This document shows, piece after piece, positions 1 through 7,974 of a DNA stretch of 57,478 bases. The notes beneath the pieces are model-generated. The model saw only the letters and a list, made by a program, of their open reading frames with translations, had not been told where the DNA came from and did not search any database. Position 1 is the first letter of the stretch; each line of letters opens with the position of its first letter. The position numbers were made by a program, and so were the translations under genes. The stretch lies in NCBI RefSeq assembly GCF_001890925.1, contig NZ_MLCB01000057.1:1-57478 (forward strand), read 5' to 3'. The DNA is from Planktotalea frisia (GTDB lineage: Bacteria; Pseudomonadota; Alphaproteobacteria; Rhodobacterales; Rhodobacteraceae).

Positions 1-204
1 CGGATCATGCGGTTAGCTGAATCGTTCTACGGTCAGACGTCAACCCGTCAAAAGTCGGGTGCTCGAGGACTCTGTGTATACCGCTCCGTTTCTGAAAAAA
101 ACCATCCATTTTCGAAAAACGGTGCGTGTTGGGGGCAGGGGTTGGCGAAAAGAGATCATCACTTTTCAAAACAACACATGACCCCAACACGAAGGACTTA
201 AACT

Positions 205-810
205 ATGACAAAGATTTCACACACAGCCGCCCGTCTTCAGCTTGCTAAGCAGCGTCAGATGACGTCCTTGATCGATCAAGAGATCCTTTCAAACAGTACA
301 GATATGAAGTTTACAAAGGCAGACTGGGTCCCGCTCTATTTTGATCTTGGCAACAAGGTGACGTCAGATGACGGCCAAATGGCGGCTTACCGGGCGGTGA
401 CGCTCAAAGGTGAATTACTTTGGATGGTGTTCACGCCGACGAAAGAATGCGGCTACCACGCATCTTGCAGTGACCCGTTTGAAGCCATGGAACGCGCAAA
501 GGCGAGTTGGGCAAATCGCCGCGCTGTGCGTCTCGAATGGGACCTTGTGGAGCGTACAGCACGTGACTTGCTCACAGCGCGTCAGCGCTTTGATGTGCGC
601 ATCGAGGACCTTGAGGCGTCGCCCCTTTGCACGCTCGGGATCGAAGGGTTCCGTGCTGTGATTGGAATGAAGCGTGTGACGCGTATTCCGGGCTGGCTTG
701 CTGCACTTTTGATGAAGGTTGAGCCGCAGATGGGTTTCGTGATCCATGCAGCGATGCAGCGCCATGTTGCAGCCCAATCGGTTGAATTGAATGTGCATGC
801 GGCTGCGTAA
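205..810 (+). CDS. Hypothetical protein, 201 aa
   Basis: I do not recognise this protein. It is 201 residues, without a signal peptide or membrane segment, so probably cytoplasmic. The middle (about residues 40-105) is rich in Trp, Lys and Glu and the C-terminal third is basic with an Ala/His-rich tail. The start is the ATG preceded by AAGGA about nine bases upstream. It stands alone: about 200 bases of non-coding sequence precede it and an AraC-type regulator follows in the same direction 70 bases later. Base composition resembles the neighbours. That it is a gene is likely from length, ribosome site and reading-frame quality; function unknown. Confidence 0.75.
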   Translation: MTKISHTAARLQLAKQRQMTSLIDQEILSNSTDMKFTKADWVPLYFDLGNKVTSDDGQMAAYRAVTLKGELLWMVFTPTKECGYHASCSDPFEAMERAKASWANRRAVRLEWDLVERTARDLLTARQRFDVRIEDLEASPLCTLGIEGFRAVIGMKRVTRIPGWLAALLMKVEPQMGFVIHAAMQRHVAAQSVELNVHAAA

Positions 811-880
811 AGACAACCAACAGTCCTAGACAAACATGCGCTTTTGCGCATCATAAGAGTATGATGTGTGAGGGCGCGTT

Positions 881-1918
881 TTGGATTTAGAGGTCATAGA
901 TTTTGCAGTAAGGGGGGCCACGCTGGGCACCCTTCTTGTTTTAACGGCCCTCATCTGGATGAGCCGCATCGCGCGTGAAGCGCAGATGGCTTTTACGGTG
1001 CTTGCGGTGGCGTCTTCCTCGAAAATCATGAGCCACCTTGCCGATGGTCCCGGCGTATCCGCAGAATTGATTTGGAGCTTGAAAATCATCGGAACCCTTG
1101 GCGCTTTCGGCATTACATGGTTCGCGTTGACGATCTTCTTGGATGAGAAACGCTATCGTTGGCTTTGGCTTGTCTCGGCCGTGATGATCACCATCGCGAT
1201 TGTTTCAGTACCTATTGTGCCCCAAATCGTACCAGCGCTTCGCGCCTATGCAGCGCTGCATTTCATCGCTTTGCTAGCGCTTATCCTCTATTCTGCGCGC
1301 GGCGATTTGCAGGATGCGCGTCGTCGTTTGCGTCCTGTGATGTCCGCGTTTCTTTTAATCTATGCCGTTGGGCAAGCCATCACCTCGACTCCGATCAAAG
1401 GGTTCCAATCAATCCAAGTCGCGCTTAGTCAATCAAGCGTGTTCTGGCTGTTTTTGACCGTCTTTACCATTTGGGCGTTGAAAGCGAACCTGAGTAATTG
1501 GCCGGGCGAAACCGTGCCCGATGCCGCTGACAAGCCAACGCTGCAAGAGCGCACGAATGAGCAAACGGCGCTAGTGCGCCGTATCTTGGAAGCGATGGAC
1601 GCAGGTGTTTGGCAAGTCGAAGGATTGACCGTAGGTGGCCTTGCGCAGAAAGTTGGTGCCCCTGAGCATCAAGTGCGCAAAGCGATAAACCGTGGTTTGG
1701 GGCACCGCAATTTCGCAAGTTTTATTAACCGTGCGCGCATTGATGCGGCGATAAAGCGTTTGGAAGCGCCGGAAGCATCAGAGGAAACTATCCTTGAAAT
1801 CGCGTTCGATGTTGGGTTCAGCTCGCTTGGTCCATTCAACCGCGCGTTTCGCGAAACAACGGGCAAATCACCTACAGATTTTCGCAAGCAAGCCTTGGCG
1901 CAAATGGCAGCGGCTTAA
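881..1918 (+). CDS. AraC-family regulator with multi-pass membrane N-terminus
   Basis: 345 residues. The first 210 or so contain about six hydrophobic segments (for example residues 8-27, 62-87, 92-138 and around 180-200), then a soluble linker and a C-terminal AraC-type double helix-turn-helix from about 230, ending with the signature run FDVGFSSLGPFNRAFRETTG. The architecture suggests a membrane-embedded sensor acting directly on DNA. The start is a TTG with GAGGG about ten bases upstream; an in-frame stop lies just upstream and no good ATG exists before residue 27, so TTG is preferred. Its stop codon overlaps that of the convergent SDR gene. It probably regulates the adjacent SDR / GMC / TRAP genes (inference from position). 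Confidence 0.85.
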   Translation: MDLEVIDFAVRGATLGTLLVLTALIWMSRIAREAQMAFTVLAVASSSKIMSHLADGPGVSAELIWSLKIIGTLGAFGITWFALTIFLDEKRYRWLWLVSAVMITIAIVSVPIVPQIVPALRAYAALHFIALLALILYSARGDLQDARRRLRPVMSAFLLIYAVGQAITSTPIKGFQSIQVALSQSSVFWLFLTVFTIWALKANLSNWPGETVPDAADKPTLQERTNEQTALVRRILEAMDAGVWQVEGLTVGGLAQKVGAPEHQVRKAINRGLGHRNFASFINRARIDAAIKRLEAPEASEETILEIAFDVGFSSLGPFNRAFRETTGKSPTDFRKQALAQMAAA

Positions 1919-2682
1919 GTCAAACCTAGCGCGTCTGACATCGCCATCGCGCTCATGCCGCCATCAATCGCGATATCTTGTCCTTTGATCCACGCGCTTT
2001 CGGGCGAGGCGAGAAAGATGATCACATCCGCCACTTCTTCGGGCAAGCCCGGACGACCGACACGTGCGATGTTCGCGGCGACTTTCTCACCGAAGGCAGC
2101 TACGAAATCATCCAAGATACCCGTGCTCACAGCCGCAGGACTAGCGGAATTCATACGCAAACCGCGCGCCGTCATGTCTTCTGCGCGGGCCATAGTCATC
2201 ACGATCACCGCTTCCTTGGAGAGGTTATAAGCGCGCGTCGCATCCATCTTTTGATCAGCGATAAAGTCAGCGACGTTGTCGCCTTGCAGTGCCATCAAAG
2301 CTTTGACCTGATCGAGGTTTTCACGCCATCCGGCACCTGCTCGTGAAGCAGTGTTAACAACCGCTGCGCCGCTCGCGAGCTTGTCGAGCATTCCATCAAG
2401 GAATGTGCACAGTCCAATGTAGTTCACCTTGAGAACAACCTCTGCCAGACCCTCGCGCGGGGGCAAGCCTGCGTTATTGATCAGCGCATCAAAGGGGCCT
2501 TCGGCAGCAGCGAGCGCATCAGCAATAGAACTCGGATCGCTCAGATCTGTCTTGATCCAGTGATCCACATGTTCGCCCGGATCACCGATATCAAACGCGG
2601 TGACATGATGGCCCGCAGCCTTGAGTTTTTGAGCGACAGATGCGCCAATTCCAGTGAATCCGCCAGTGAGTGCTACGCGCAT
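1915..2682 (-). CDS. SDR-family dehydrogenase (steroid / coniferyl alcohol dehydrogenase-like)
   Basis: A 255-residue short-chain dehydrogenase/reductase: NAD(P)-binding GGFTGIG at residues 7-13, NNAG near 70, catalytic Tyr-x3-Lys in YNLSK near 158, and the C-terminal GQDIAIDGG segment. The spacing and long insertion before the YxxxK resemble the 3-alpha-hydroxysteroid / coniferyl-alcohol dehydrogenase branch rather than FabG. It should oxidise a secondary or benzylic/allylic alcohol in the cytoplasm; the substrate is not known. Its gene is divergent from the GMC oxidoreductase, sharing a roughly 110-base intergenic region, and convergent with the membrane AraC gene, which fits a role in the same alcohol-oxidising pathway as the GMC / sulfatase / P450 genes. 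Confidence 0.85.
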   Translation of the reverse strand: MRVALTGGFTGIGASVAQKLKAAGHHVTAFDIGDPGEHVDHWIKTDLSDPSSIADALAAAEGPFDALINNAGLPPREGLAEVVLKVNYIGLCTFLDGMLDKLASGAAVVNTASRAGAGWRENLDQVKALMALQGDNVADFIADQKMDATRAYNLSKEAVIVMTMARAEDMTARGLRMNSASPAAVSTGILDDFVAAFGEKVAANIARVGRPGLPEEVADVIIFLASPESAWIKGQDIAIDGGMSAMAMSDALGLT

Positions 2683-2792
2683 GTGAGGTCTCCTGATGAT
2701 ATGTGTTGGTGAAGTGGTAGGCGATAAATCTCCGTCAGAGAAGGGGGTATCGCACGCTTGAACCTTCGCGATCGTCGGTGCATCGTCGCGTC

Positions 2793-4397
2793 ATGGAAGC
2801 AGAATATGACTACATCATAGTCGGTGGCGGTGCAGCTGGATGCGTTCTTGCGGCTGAACTTTCGGCACGCAGCGATGCATCTGTCGCTCTGATTGAGCGG
2901 GGCCGCAAAGACGTGAACCCTTGGATCCACATCCCCGCGACCTTCTTCAAAGCGTTGCAATCACAAGACGCGGAAGTGGTCGTGTCCGAGCCTGATCCAA
3001 CTTTGGATGATTTGCCATTTCCTGTCCCGCAAGGGCGCGTGCTGGGTGGCGGAAGTTCTGTAAACGGAATGATCTACATGCGCGGTCAAGCGCGTGATTA
3101 TGATGACTGGGAGCAAGAGCACGGCTGCAAAGGTTGGTCTTACAAAGACGTGCTGCCCGTCTTCAAACGACAAGAGCGTAACACGACGATCAAGGATCAG
3201 TTTCACGGCTCAGAGGGGCGCTTGGTGGTCGATACACCTGCGCCTAAACACCCGATCTCAGAAAAATTGATCGAAGCGAGCCTCGCTGGTGGTTTGCCGA
3301 AATCCGACGATTTCAATGGCGCGCAACAAGAGGGGGCAGGGTGGTATCAGGTCACGGCGCATAAAGGGCAACGGCAATCCGCAGCGCAATGTTTTTTGAA
3401 ACCTGAGCTGAACCGTGAGAATTTGAGCGTGCTGACACACTTATCCGTTGAGCGCATCCAGATCAAAGGTCGCCGCGCGACAGGTATCGAGGCGCGCGAT
3501 GGAGATGGAAAGCCTGTCACCCTTCAAGCAAAGCGAGAGATTATTCTGAGCGCAGGCAGTTTCCAAAGTCCCAAGCTGTTGATGCTCTCTGGCATTGGGC
3601 CTGCTGATATTCTAACGCGCTATGGGATTGATGTTGTGCACGACGCGCCCGAAGTCGGCGCGAACTTCCAAGATCACGTGGGCACCCCCGTAACCCGTCG
3701 TCTCAATGGCAAGCTCGGGCTTTATGGCGCGGACAAGGGGCTGCGCGGGATGTGGCATGGAGCGCAATACATGATGGGGAAACGCGGATTGCTTAGCTCG
3801 AACCTGCTCCAATCGGGTGCCTGCGTGGATACATCTGGGTCTGGGCGGCCTGACGTTCAGTTCAACTTTGCCCCCTTTGCTCCGGGCGCTCCCGGTACGC
3901 CGCCGCTCGATTATCATGCCGCTCAAGTGCACCCCATGACCATGCGCCCTAAATCGCGCGGACGTTTGACGCTGGCATCTTCGAATCCGCTAGATGATCT
4001 GCGTTTTGAAGCGCGTATGCTGCAAGACCCCAGCGACCTTGATACGCTTAGACGCGGCATCCGGCTGGCGCGCGAGATATTCGATCAAGCAGAGTTGCGT
4101 GACGTTCTAAGCGAAGAGGTGTGGCCGAGCGCAAGTATCGACACGCGCGTCGGCTCTAATTCGCTGGATGACGCGATCCGCAAACATGCGCGCACGATTT
4201 TCCACCCCGCTGGAACCTGTCGCATGGGGGGCAGTCCCAGTGCAGTGGTCGATTCCGAATTGAGGGTGAACGGAGTTGATAACCTGCGCGTCGCGGATTG
4301 CTCTGTCATGCCTGCGCTGGTGTCCGGTAACACGAATGCGCCAACAATGATGATCGCAGGGCGCGCTGCTGACTTCATTTTGTCGACTGAGGCGTAA
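2793..4397 (+). CDS. GMC-family oxidoreductase (choline dehydrogenase-like), copy 1
   Basis: About 534 residues with an N-terminal FAD-binding Rossmann motif (IIVGGGAAGCVLAAEL), the GMC signature 1 region (RVLGGGSSVNGMIYMRG, near residue 80), GMC signature 2 (GSFQSPKLLMLSGIGP, near 255), and the C-terminal catalytic region with HPAGTCRMGG followed by SGNTNAP. The family oxidises alcohols to aldehydes with FAD. The ATG giving MEAEYDYIIVGGG is preferred over one five codons upstream because it leaves the usual short tail before the FAD motif. It precedes the TAXI-TRAP genes in the same direction, about 100 bases away. Substrate unknown; 'choline dehydrogenase' should not be taken literally. A paralogue lies at 47.2-48.8 kb, again beside a TRAP transporter. 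Confidence 0.9.
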   Translation: MEAEYDYIIVGGGAAGCVLAAELSARSDASVALIERGRKDVNPWIHIPATFFKALQSQDAEVVVSEPDPTLDDLPFPVPQGRVLGGGSSVNGMIYMRGQARDYDDWEQEHGCKGWSYKDVLPVFKRQERNTTIKDQFHGSEGRLVVDTPAPKHPISEKLIEASLAGGLPKSDDFNGAQQEGAGWYQVTAHKGQRQSAAQCFLKPELNRENLSVLTHLSVERIQIKGRRATGIEARDGDGKPVTLQAKREIILSAGSFQSPKLLMLSGIGPADILTRYGIDVVHDAPEVGANFQDHVGTPVTRRLNGKLGLYGADKGLRGMWHGAQYMMGKRGLLSSNLLQSGACVDTSGSGRPDVQFNFAPFAPGAPGTPPLDYHAAQVHPMTMRPKSRGRLTLASSNPLDDLRFEARMLQDPSDLDTLRRGIRLAREIFDQAELRDVLSEEVWPSASIDTRVGSNSLDDAIRKHARTIFHPAGTCRMGGSPSAVVDSELRVNGVDNLRVADCSVMPALVSGNTNAPTMMIAGRAADFILSTEA

Positions 4398-4499
4398 AGC
4401 GCATCATCAAATAAGACGCGCGTTAGGTCTGATTATTGCTTGCTATGTTAATTGTTCTCGGGAATGCTGATGTCGACAAAAAGTTTTTGGGAGGAAACA

Positions 4500-5543
4500 A
4501 TGAAAAATACTGTAATTGGCGCACTACTTGGTGGCGCGATGCTTGCTATGCCCGCATTCGCGCAGGTCAACTTGACGGCTGAAACAGCCAGCCCCGGCGG
4601 CGCGGTGCACCTGTCACCCGCGCACCTGACAGAGATCGCAGGCACGCTTGGCATCGCCAACATTCAGCTTGCAGAAGGTCAGACGCTGACCAACTCCATT
4701 CAGAACGTCGCTGAAGGCAAGACAGATATCGCTGGCACACCGCATATTCTGCCGTTCCTGATGAGCCGTGGCGTTGGTCCTTATGGATCGCTTGGCAAAG
4801 AAAAGGGCGCGGAGCTTGCGGGTAACCTGCGCGCGATCACGCCTGTGACGCTCGGTGTCTTCTTTCTTTTCGCATACGATTCCAAAAACCTTGGCGGTTG
4901 GGATGATCTGGAAGGCAAAAAGATCTTCAACGGTCCACCACGCGGGGGCGCACTTACGAACGCACGTAGCATGATCCAGATCGTAGCCGGCCTTAAAGAC
5001 GGCGAAGGCTATGAGGGCATGCAGTCCAACTGGGGTCAGGCATCGTCTGTGATTTCAGGTGGTGAGCCTGATGCGGTTGTTCTGCCAGAGCTGTTCCCTG
5101 GTTCGCGTCTGACGACAGTTGCTGCTGCGGGTAACATGACCGGTTGGTCCATGCCCAAGGAAGCATACGAATCCGAAGCAATGCAGAAATACATGAAAGC
5201 ACCGGGTTCAGCAGCGACAGAGATTGACATCAACGAGCTGCGTGAAATCATGGGTGACAGCTGGTCGTTCGTATCTGAGGACGACGTGTTCCGCGCGTTC
5301 GAGACCATTGGTGGCAACGTGGTTCACAAGGACATGGATGACACGCTCGTTTATGATCTCGTTGCAGCCTACGTTGCATCCATGGATGAGCTGAAAGCAA
5401 AAGCGCCTTTTGGTAACAGCGTTAACTTTGACAACCCAATGCTCGGCATGTGTGGTCAGAACCCTGTGAAGTATCACCCTGCCGCCGCGCGCGCATGGCG
5501 TGAAGCGGGTTACGAGCTCGACGATTGTGCTGTTGCTGAATAA
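4500..5543 (+). CDS. TAXI-family TRAP transporter solute-binding protein
   Basis: Periplasmic ligand-binding subunit, 347 residues, with a clear signal peptide (MKNTVIGALLGGAMLAMPAF followed by AQ). The mature protein fits the TAXI class of TRAP binding proteins (NMT1/THI5-like fold): GGAVHLSPAHLTEIAGTLG near the N-terminus and the PRGGALTNARSMI segment in the middle. The ATG is chosen because GAGGAAAC lies directly before it and it begins the signal peptide; upstream in-frame starts would spoil it. The partner is the fused permease 79 bases downstream, but a terminator-like hairpin lies between, probably allowing excess binding protein. Ligand unknown; the sulfatase and P450 genes behind it suggest a sulfate ester or its alcohol. 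Confidence 0.9.
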   Translation: MKNTVIGALLGGAMLAMPAFAQVNLTAETASPGGAVHLSPAHLTEIAGTLGIANIQLAEGQTLTNSIQNVAEGKTDIAGTPHILPFLMSRGVGPYGSLGKEKGAELAGNLRAITPVTLGVFFLFAYDSKNLGGWDDLEGKKIFNGPPRGGALTNARSMIQIVAGLKDGEGYEGMQSNWGQASSVISGGEPDAVVLPELFPGSRLTTVAAAGNMTGWSMPKEAYESEAMQKYMKAPGSAATEIDINELREIMGDSWSFVSEDDVFRAFETIGGNVVHKDMDDTLVYDLVAAYVASMDELKAKAPFGNSVNFDNPMLGMCGQNPVKYHPAAARAWREAGYELDDCAVAE

Positions 5544-5567
5544 GCGAAACCGCAGTTAACTAAACGA

Positions 5568-5596
5568 GGCGTCGCCAAACACTGGCGGCGCCTTTT
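5568..5596 (+). terminator. Terminator-like hairpin between TAXI binding protein and permease
   Basis: Arms ggcgtcgcc (5568-5576) and ggcggcgcc (5584-5592) pair over nine bases with one G-T wobble, a seven-base loop, then TTTT. It sits after the binding-protein stop and before the permease start, so it probably acts as a partial terminator or 3' mRNA stabiliser rather than ending the operon. Confidence 0.7.
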
Positions 5597-5622
5597 GCGA
5601 CACTAGACCCAATAGGTGGCCC

Positions 5623-7959
5623 ATGTCCGACACGACTGATCAAAAACCTAAAAAGACGCTGTTTCCGAATAAGTACCTCTATGGTCTGGCGTTGATTTTC
5701 GTGGCGATGGGTATCGTAAACAGTATGCCAACGATCCCCGGTTGGGATCAGATGTGGCAGAACATTACGGGCATCGACAAACTTCGGGTGCGCTCATTCT
5801 CGACCGAGTATTTCTATCCGCTCGTCTTCTTTATCATGATGGTGATCGTCGCGATGAAGCACTCCATGTGGCGCGCGTGGCAAGGCACGTCACGAGAATG
5901 GTTCGGCGCGTTTATGGACGTTGCGCTGGTGGTTGCAGCTGGGGCCATCTCGCTTACCTATCTTATCGAAATTGATAGCGTTTGCATCATTGACGCCTTC
6001 ACAGGTGAACGTGCTCGTATCATGGCGGAAACCATGGCGGCAGAAATCGAGTTCGCCGAGACTATGGGTCTGCCCGCCCCCGACACTGTCGAAGACCCCA
6101 AATGCGTCGCAACCACAGGCGTTTGGTTGGTGGCTATTGTTGGCGTGTCTATCCTTGTTTTCCTTGCCTATAATGTGCGGGTTTGGGGCTTGCCGCTCGT
6201 GCTCGTTGCGTTGCTGGTTGCGGCCTATACGATTGGCACAGTGCTGGTGTGGTATTTTCACGGCCCTAACGACATCAACAAGTACTTCATGACCAAGCTT
6301 GGCGGTGAACCGCGGACGTTCCTAGACGGCGTGCCCAATGTGCATGATGCGTTGGTGAACAACTCAAGCGGTATGCTTGGCCGCTTCATGTACGTTATCA
6401 TGAACCTCGTGTTTCCTTATATTATCCTTGGTGCGATGTTCGGCAAATCTGCGGGTGGTCAATCGCTGATCAAGCTCGCCTTTCGCTGGACGCGTAACCT
6501 GCGCGGTGGTCCTGCGCATGCCGCGATTGTTTCGTCGGCGATGTTTGGCACGATTACGGGTGGTCCTGTGACAAACGTGCTCTCTACCGGAGTTCTAACG
6601 ATTCCGATGATGATCAAGGCGGGCTTTTCACGCGTGTTCGCGGGTGGCGTCGAAGCGGCTGCTTCCTCTGGTGGCTCGATTATGCCCCCTGTCATGGGCG
6701 TTGCCGCATTCATCCTCGCGGCCCTCACAGCGACGCCTTACGGCGACGTAATCATTGCCGCAACGATCCCGGCGATTGCGTATTTCTTCTGTCTGTTCCT
6801 GACAGCGATGTTCCAATCGCGTAAACAGGGGATCGAGGCGTTTGGGGAATTTACGGACGATATGCGCATAACGCGCACAGATGTTCTGCATCTGATGCAA
6901 ATCTTCCTACCGATCCTTTTGATCCTGATCTTGCTGCTCACCAAGAAAGATGCGGTCGGTTGTGGTGTGCTAGGTTGGATGCTTGGCGCTGAGACCATTG
7001 TTAACAACGGCGTGTGTCGCGCGATTGAATTGCCGTGGTTCTTGCAGCTTTACCAAAACGCCGCTGGCGATGCTGGTGCGACAGGGTGGTGGGGCGCTGC
7101 TTTGGTGATCTTGCTTTTGTTCCTAGACAAGGACTTTCGCGCGACACCGCGCAAGGCGCTAGATGCATTGGCTGATGCGGGCATAACGGTTTCAACGCTG
7201 TATCTGATGTTCCTCGCGGTCACTGTTATTGATGTTTGCTTGAACTTTACGGGCCTGTCGAAGTTCGTTGGCATCGACATTCTGAGCTTCCTGCTCACGC
7301 TTGATCTAGGCGGCAGCGCGTCCTTCTCGATGCAGTTCCTTGCGCTCGCAATCACCATGCTACTGGCGGTTCTGCTTGGTATGGGGATGCCTGCGGTGCC
7401 TGCCTATATCAACGTTGCCTTGCTGATGGGGCCGATGCTGATCGGGCTTGGTCTTGCGACGTTTACGGCACATATGTTTATCTTTTATTTTGCAGTTGCT
7501 TCAGCCATTACGCCGCCTGTCGCGCTCGCCGCTTTTGCGGCGGCGACGATCACCAAGGCCGAACCGATGGCCACTGGTTTCAGCGCTGTGCGCTCTGGCA
7601 TCGTGATGTTTGTGATCCCTTTCATCTTTGCCTTCTACCCAGAGCTTTTGCTGATTGATCAAGCACTCATTGACCCCACAAGCCCAAGCAAGGAATTCCT
7701 GCCTGGCTATGAGGGCGGCGTCAGCTTCGTCTCGCTCTTATGGCTATTGGCCCGTTTAGTGTTTGCGCTGTATCTCATAGCCAGCGCTTTGGCGCGCTAT
7801 GATACGGGGCCGCTTGGCTTGCCTTGGGTTCTGATCCGTCTCGCGATTGCGGCGACCATTTTGGCCAAACCCGAGATGATCCATCTAAGCGCGATTGCGG
7901 TAGGCGTGGGGGTCTTGATCTTGCACCGTATAATGCATCGTGAAAGCGCGACCGCCTAA
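5623..7959 (+). CDS. TRAP transporter fused permease (DctQ + DctM), TAXI type
   Basis: Integral inner-membrane permease of 778 residues with a dozen or more hydrophobic segments. The N-terminal part corresponds to the small DctQ-like subunit and the long C-terminal part to DctM, including the repeated Gly/Pro-rich half-motifs (for example SSAMFGTITGGPVTNVLSTG near residue 310 and LLGMGMPAVPAYINVALLMG near 585). Such fused permeases accompany TAXI binding proteins and use a sodium or proton gradient. It lies 79 bases after the binding protein and 15 bases before the sulfatase in the same direction, consistent with one transport-and-catabolism operon. An inserted, cysteine-containing loop near residues 130-170 is periplasmic or cytoplasmic; its role is not evident. 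Confidence 0.92.
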   Translation: MSDTTDQKPKKTLFPNKYLYGLALIFVAMGIVNSMPTIPGWDQMWQNITGIDKLRVRSFSTEYFYPLVFFIMMVIVAMKHSMWRAWQGTSREWFGAFMDVALVVAAGAISLTYLIEIDSVCIIDAFTGERARIMAETMAAEIEFAETMGLPAPDTVEDPKCVATTGVWLVAIVGVSILVFLAYNVRVWGLPLVLVALLVAAYTIGTVLVWYFHGPNDINKYFMTKLGGEPRTFLDGVPNVHDALVNNSSGMLGRFMYVIMNLVFPYIILGAMFGKSAGGQSLIKLAFRWTRNLRGGPAHAAIVSSAMFGTITGGPVTNVLSTGVLTIPMMIKAGFSRVFAGGVEAAASSGGSIMPPVMGVAAFILAALTATPYGDVIIAATIPAIAYFFCLFLTAMFQSRKQGIEAFGEFTDDMRITRTDVLHLMQIFLPILLILILLLTKKDAVGCGVLGWMLGAETIVNNGVCRAIELPWFLQLYQNAAGDAGATGWWGAALVILLLFLDKDFRATPRKALDALADAGITVSTLYLMFLAVTVIDVCLNFTGLSKFVGIDILSFLLTLDLGGSASFSMQFLALAITMLLAVLLGMGMPAVPAYINVALLMGPMLIGLGLATFTAHMFIFYFAVASAITPPVALAAFAAATITKAEPMATGFSAVRSGIVMFVIPFIFAFYPELLLIDQALIDPTSPSKEFLPGYEGGVSFVSLLWLLARLVFALYLIASALARYDTGPLGLPWVLIRLAIAATILAKPEMIHLSAIAVGVGVLILHRIMHRESATA

Positions 7960-7974
7960 ACAGGAGAGACTTGA

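Noticed and set aside
1-204. Overlapping open frames on both strands at the left edge
   Set aside because: Both are about 60 codons, overlap each other, lack ribosome sites and resemble nothing; the region is more likely upstream sequence of the first gene.
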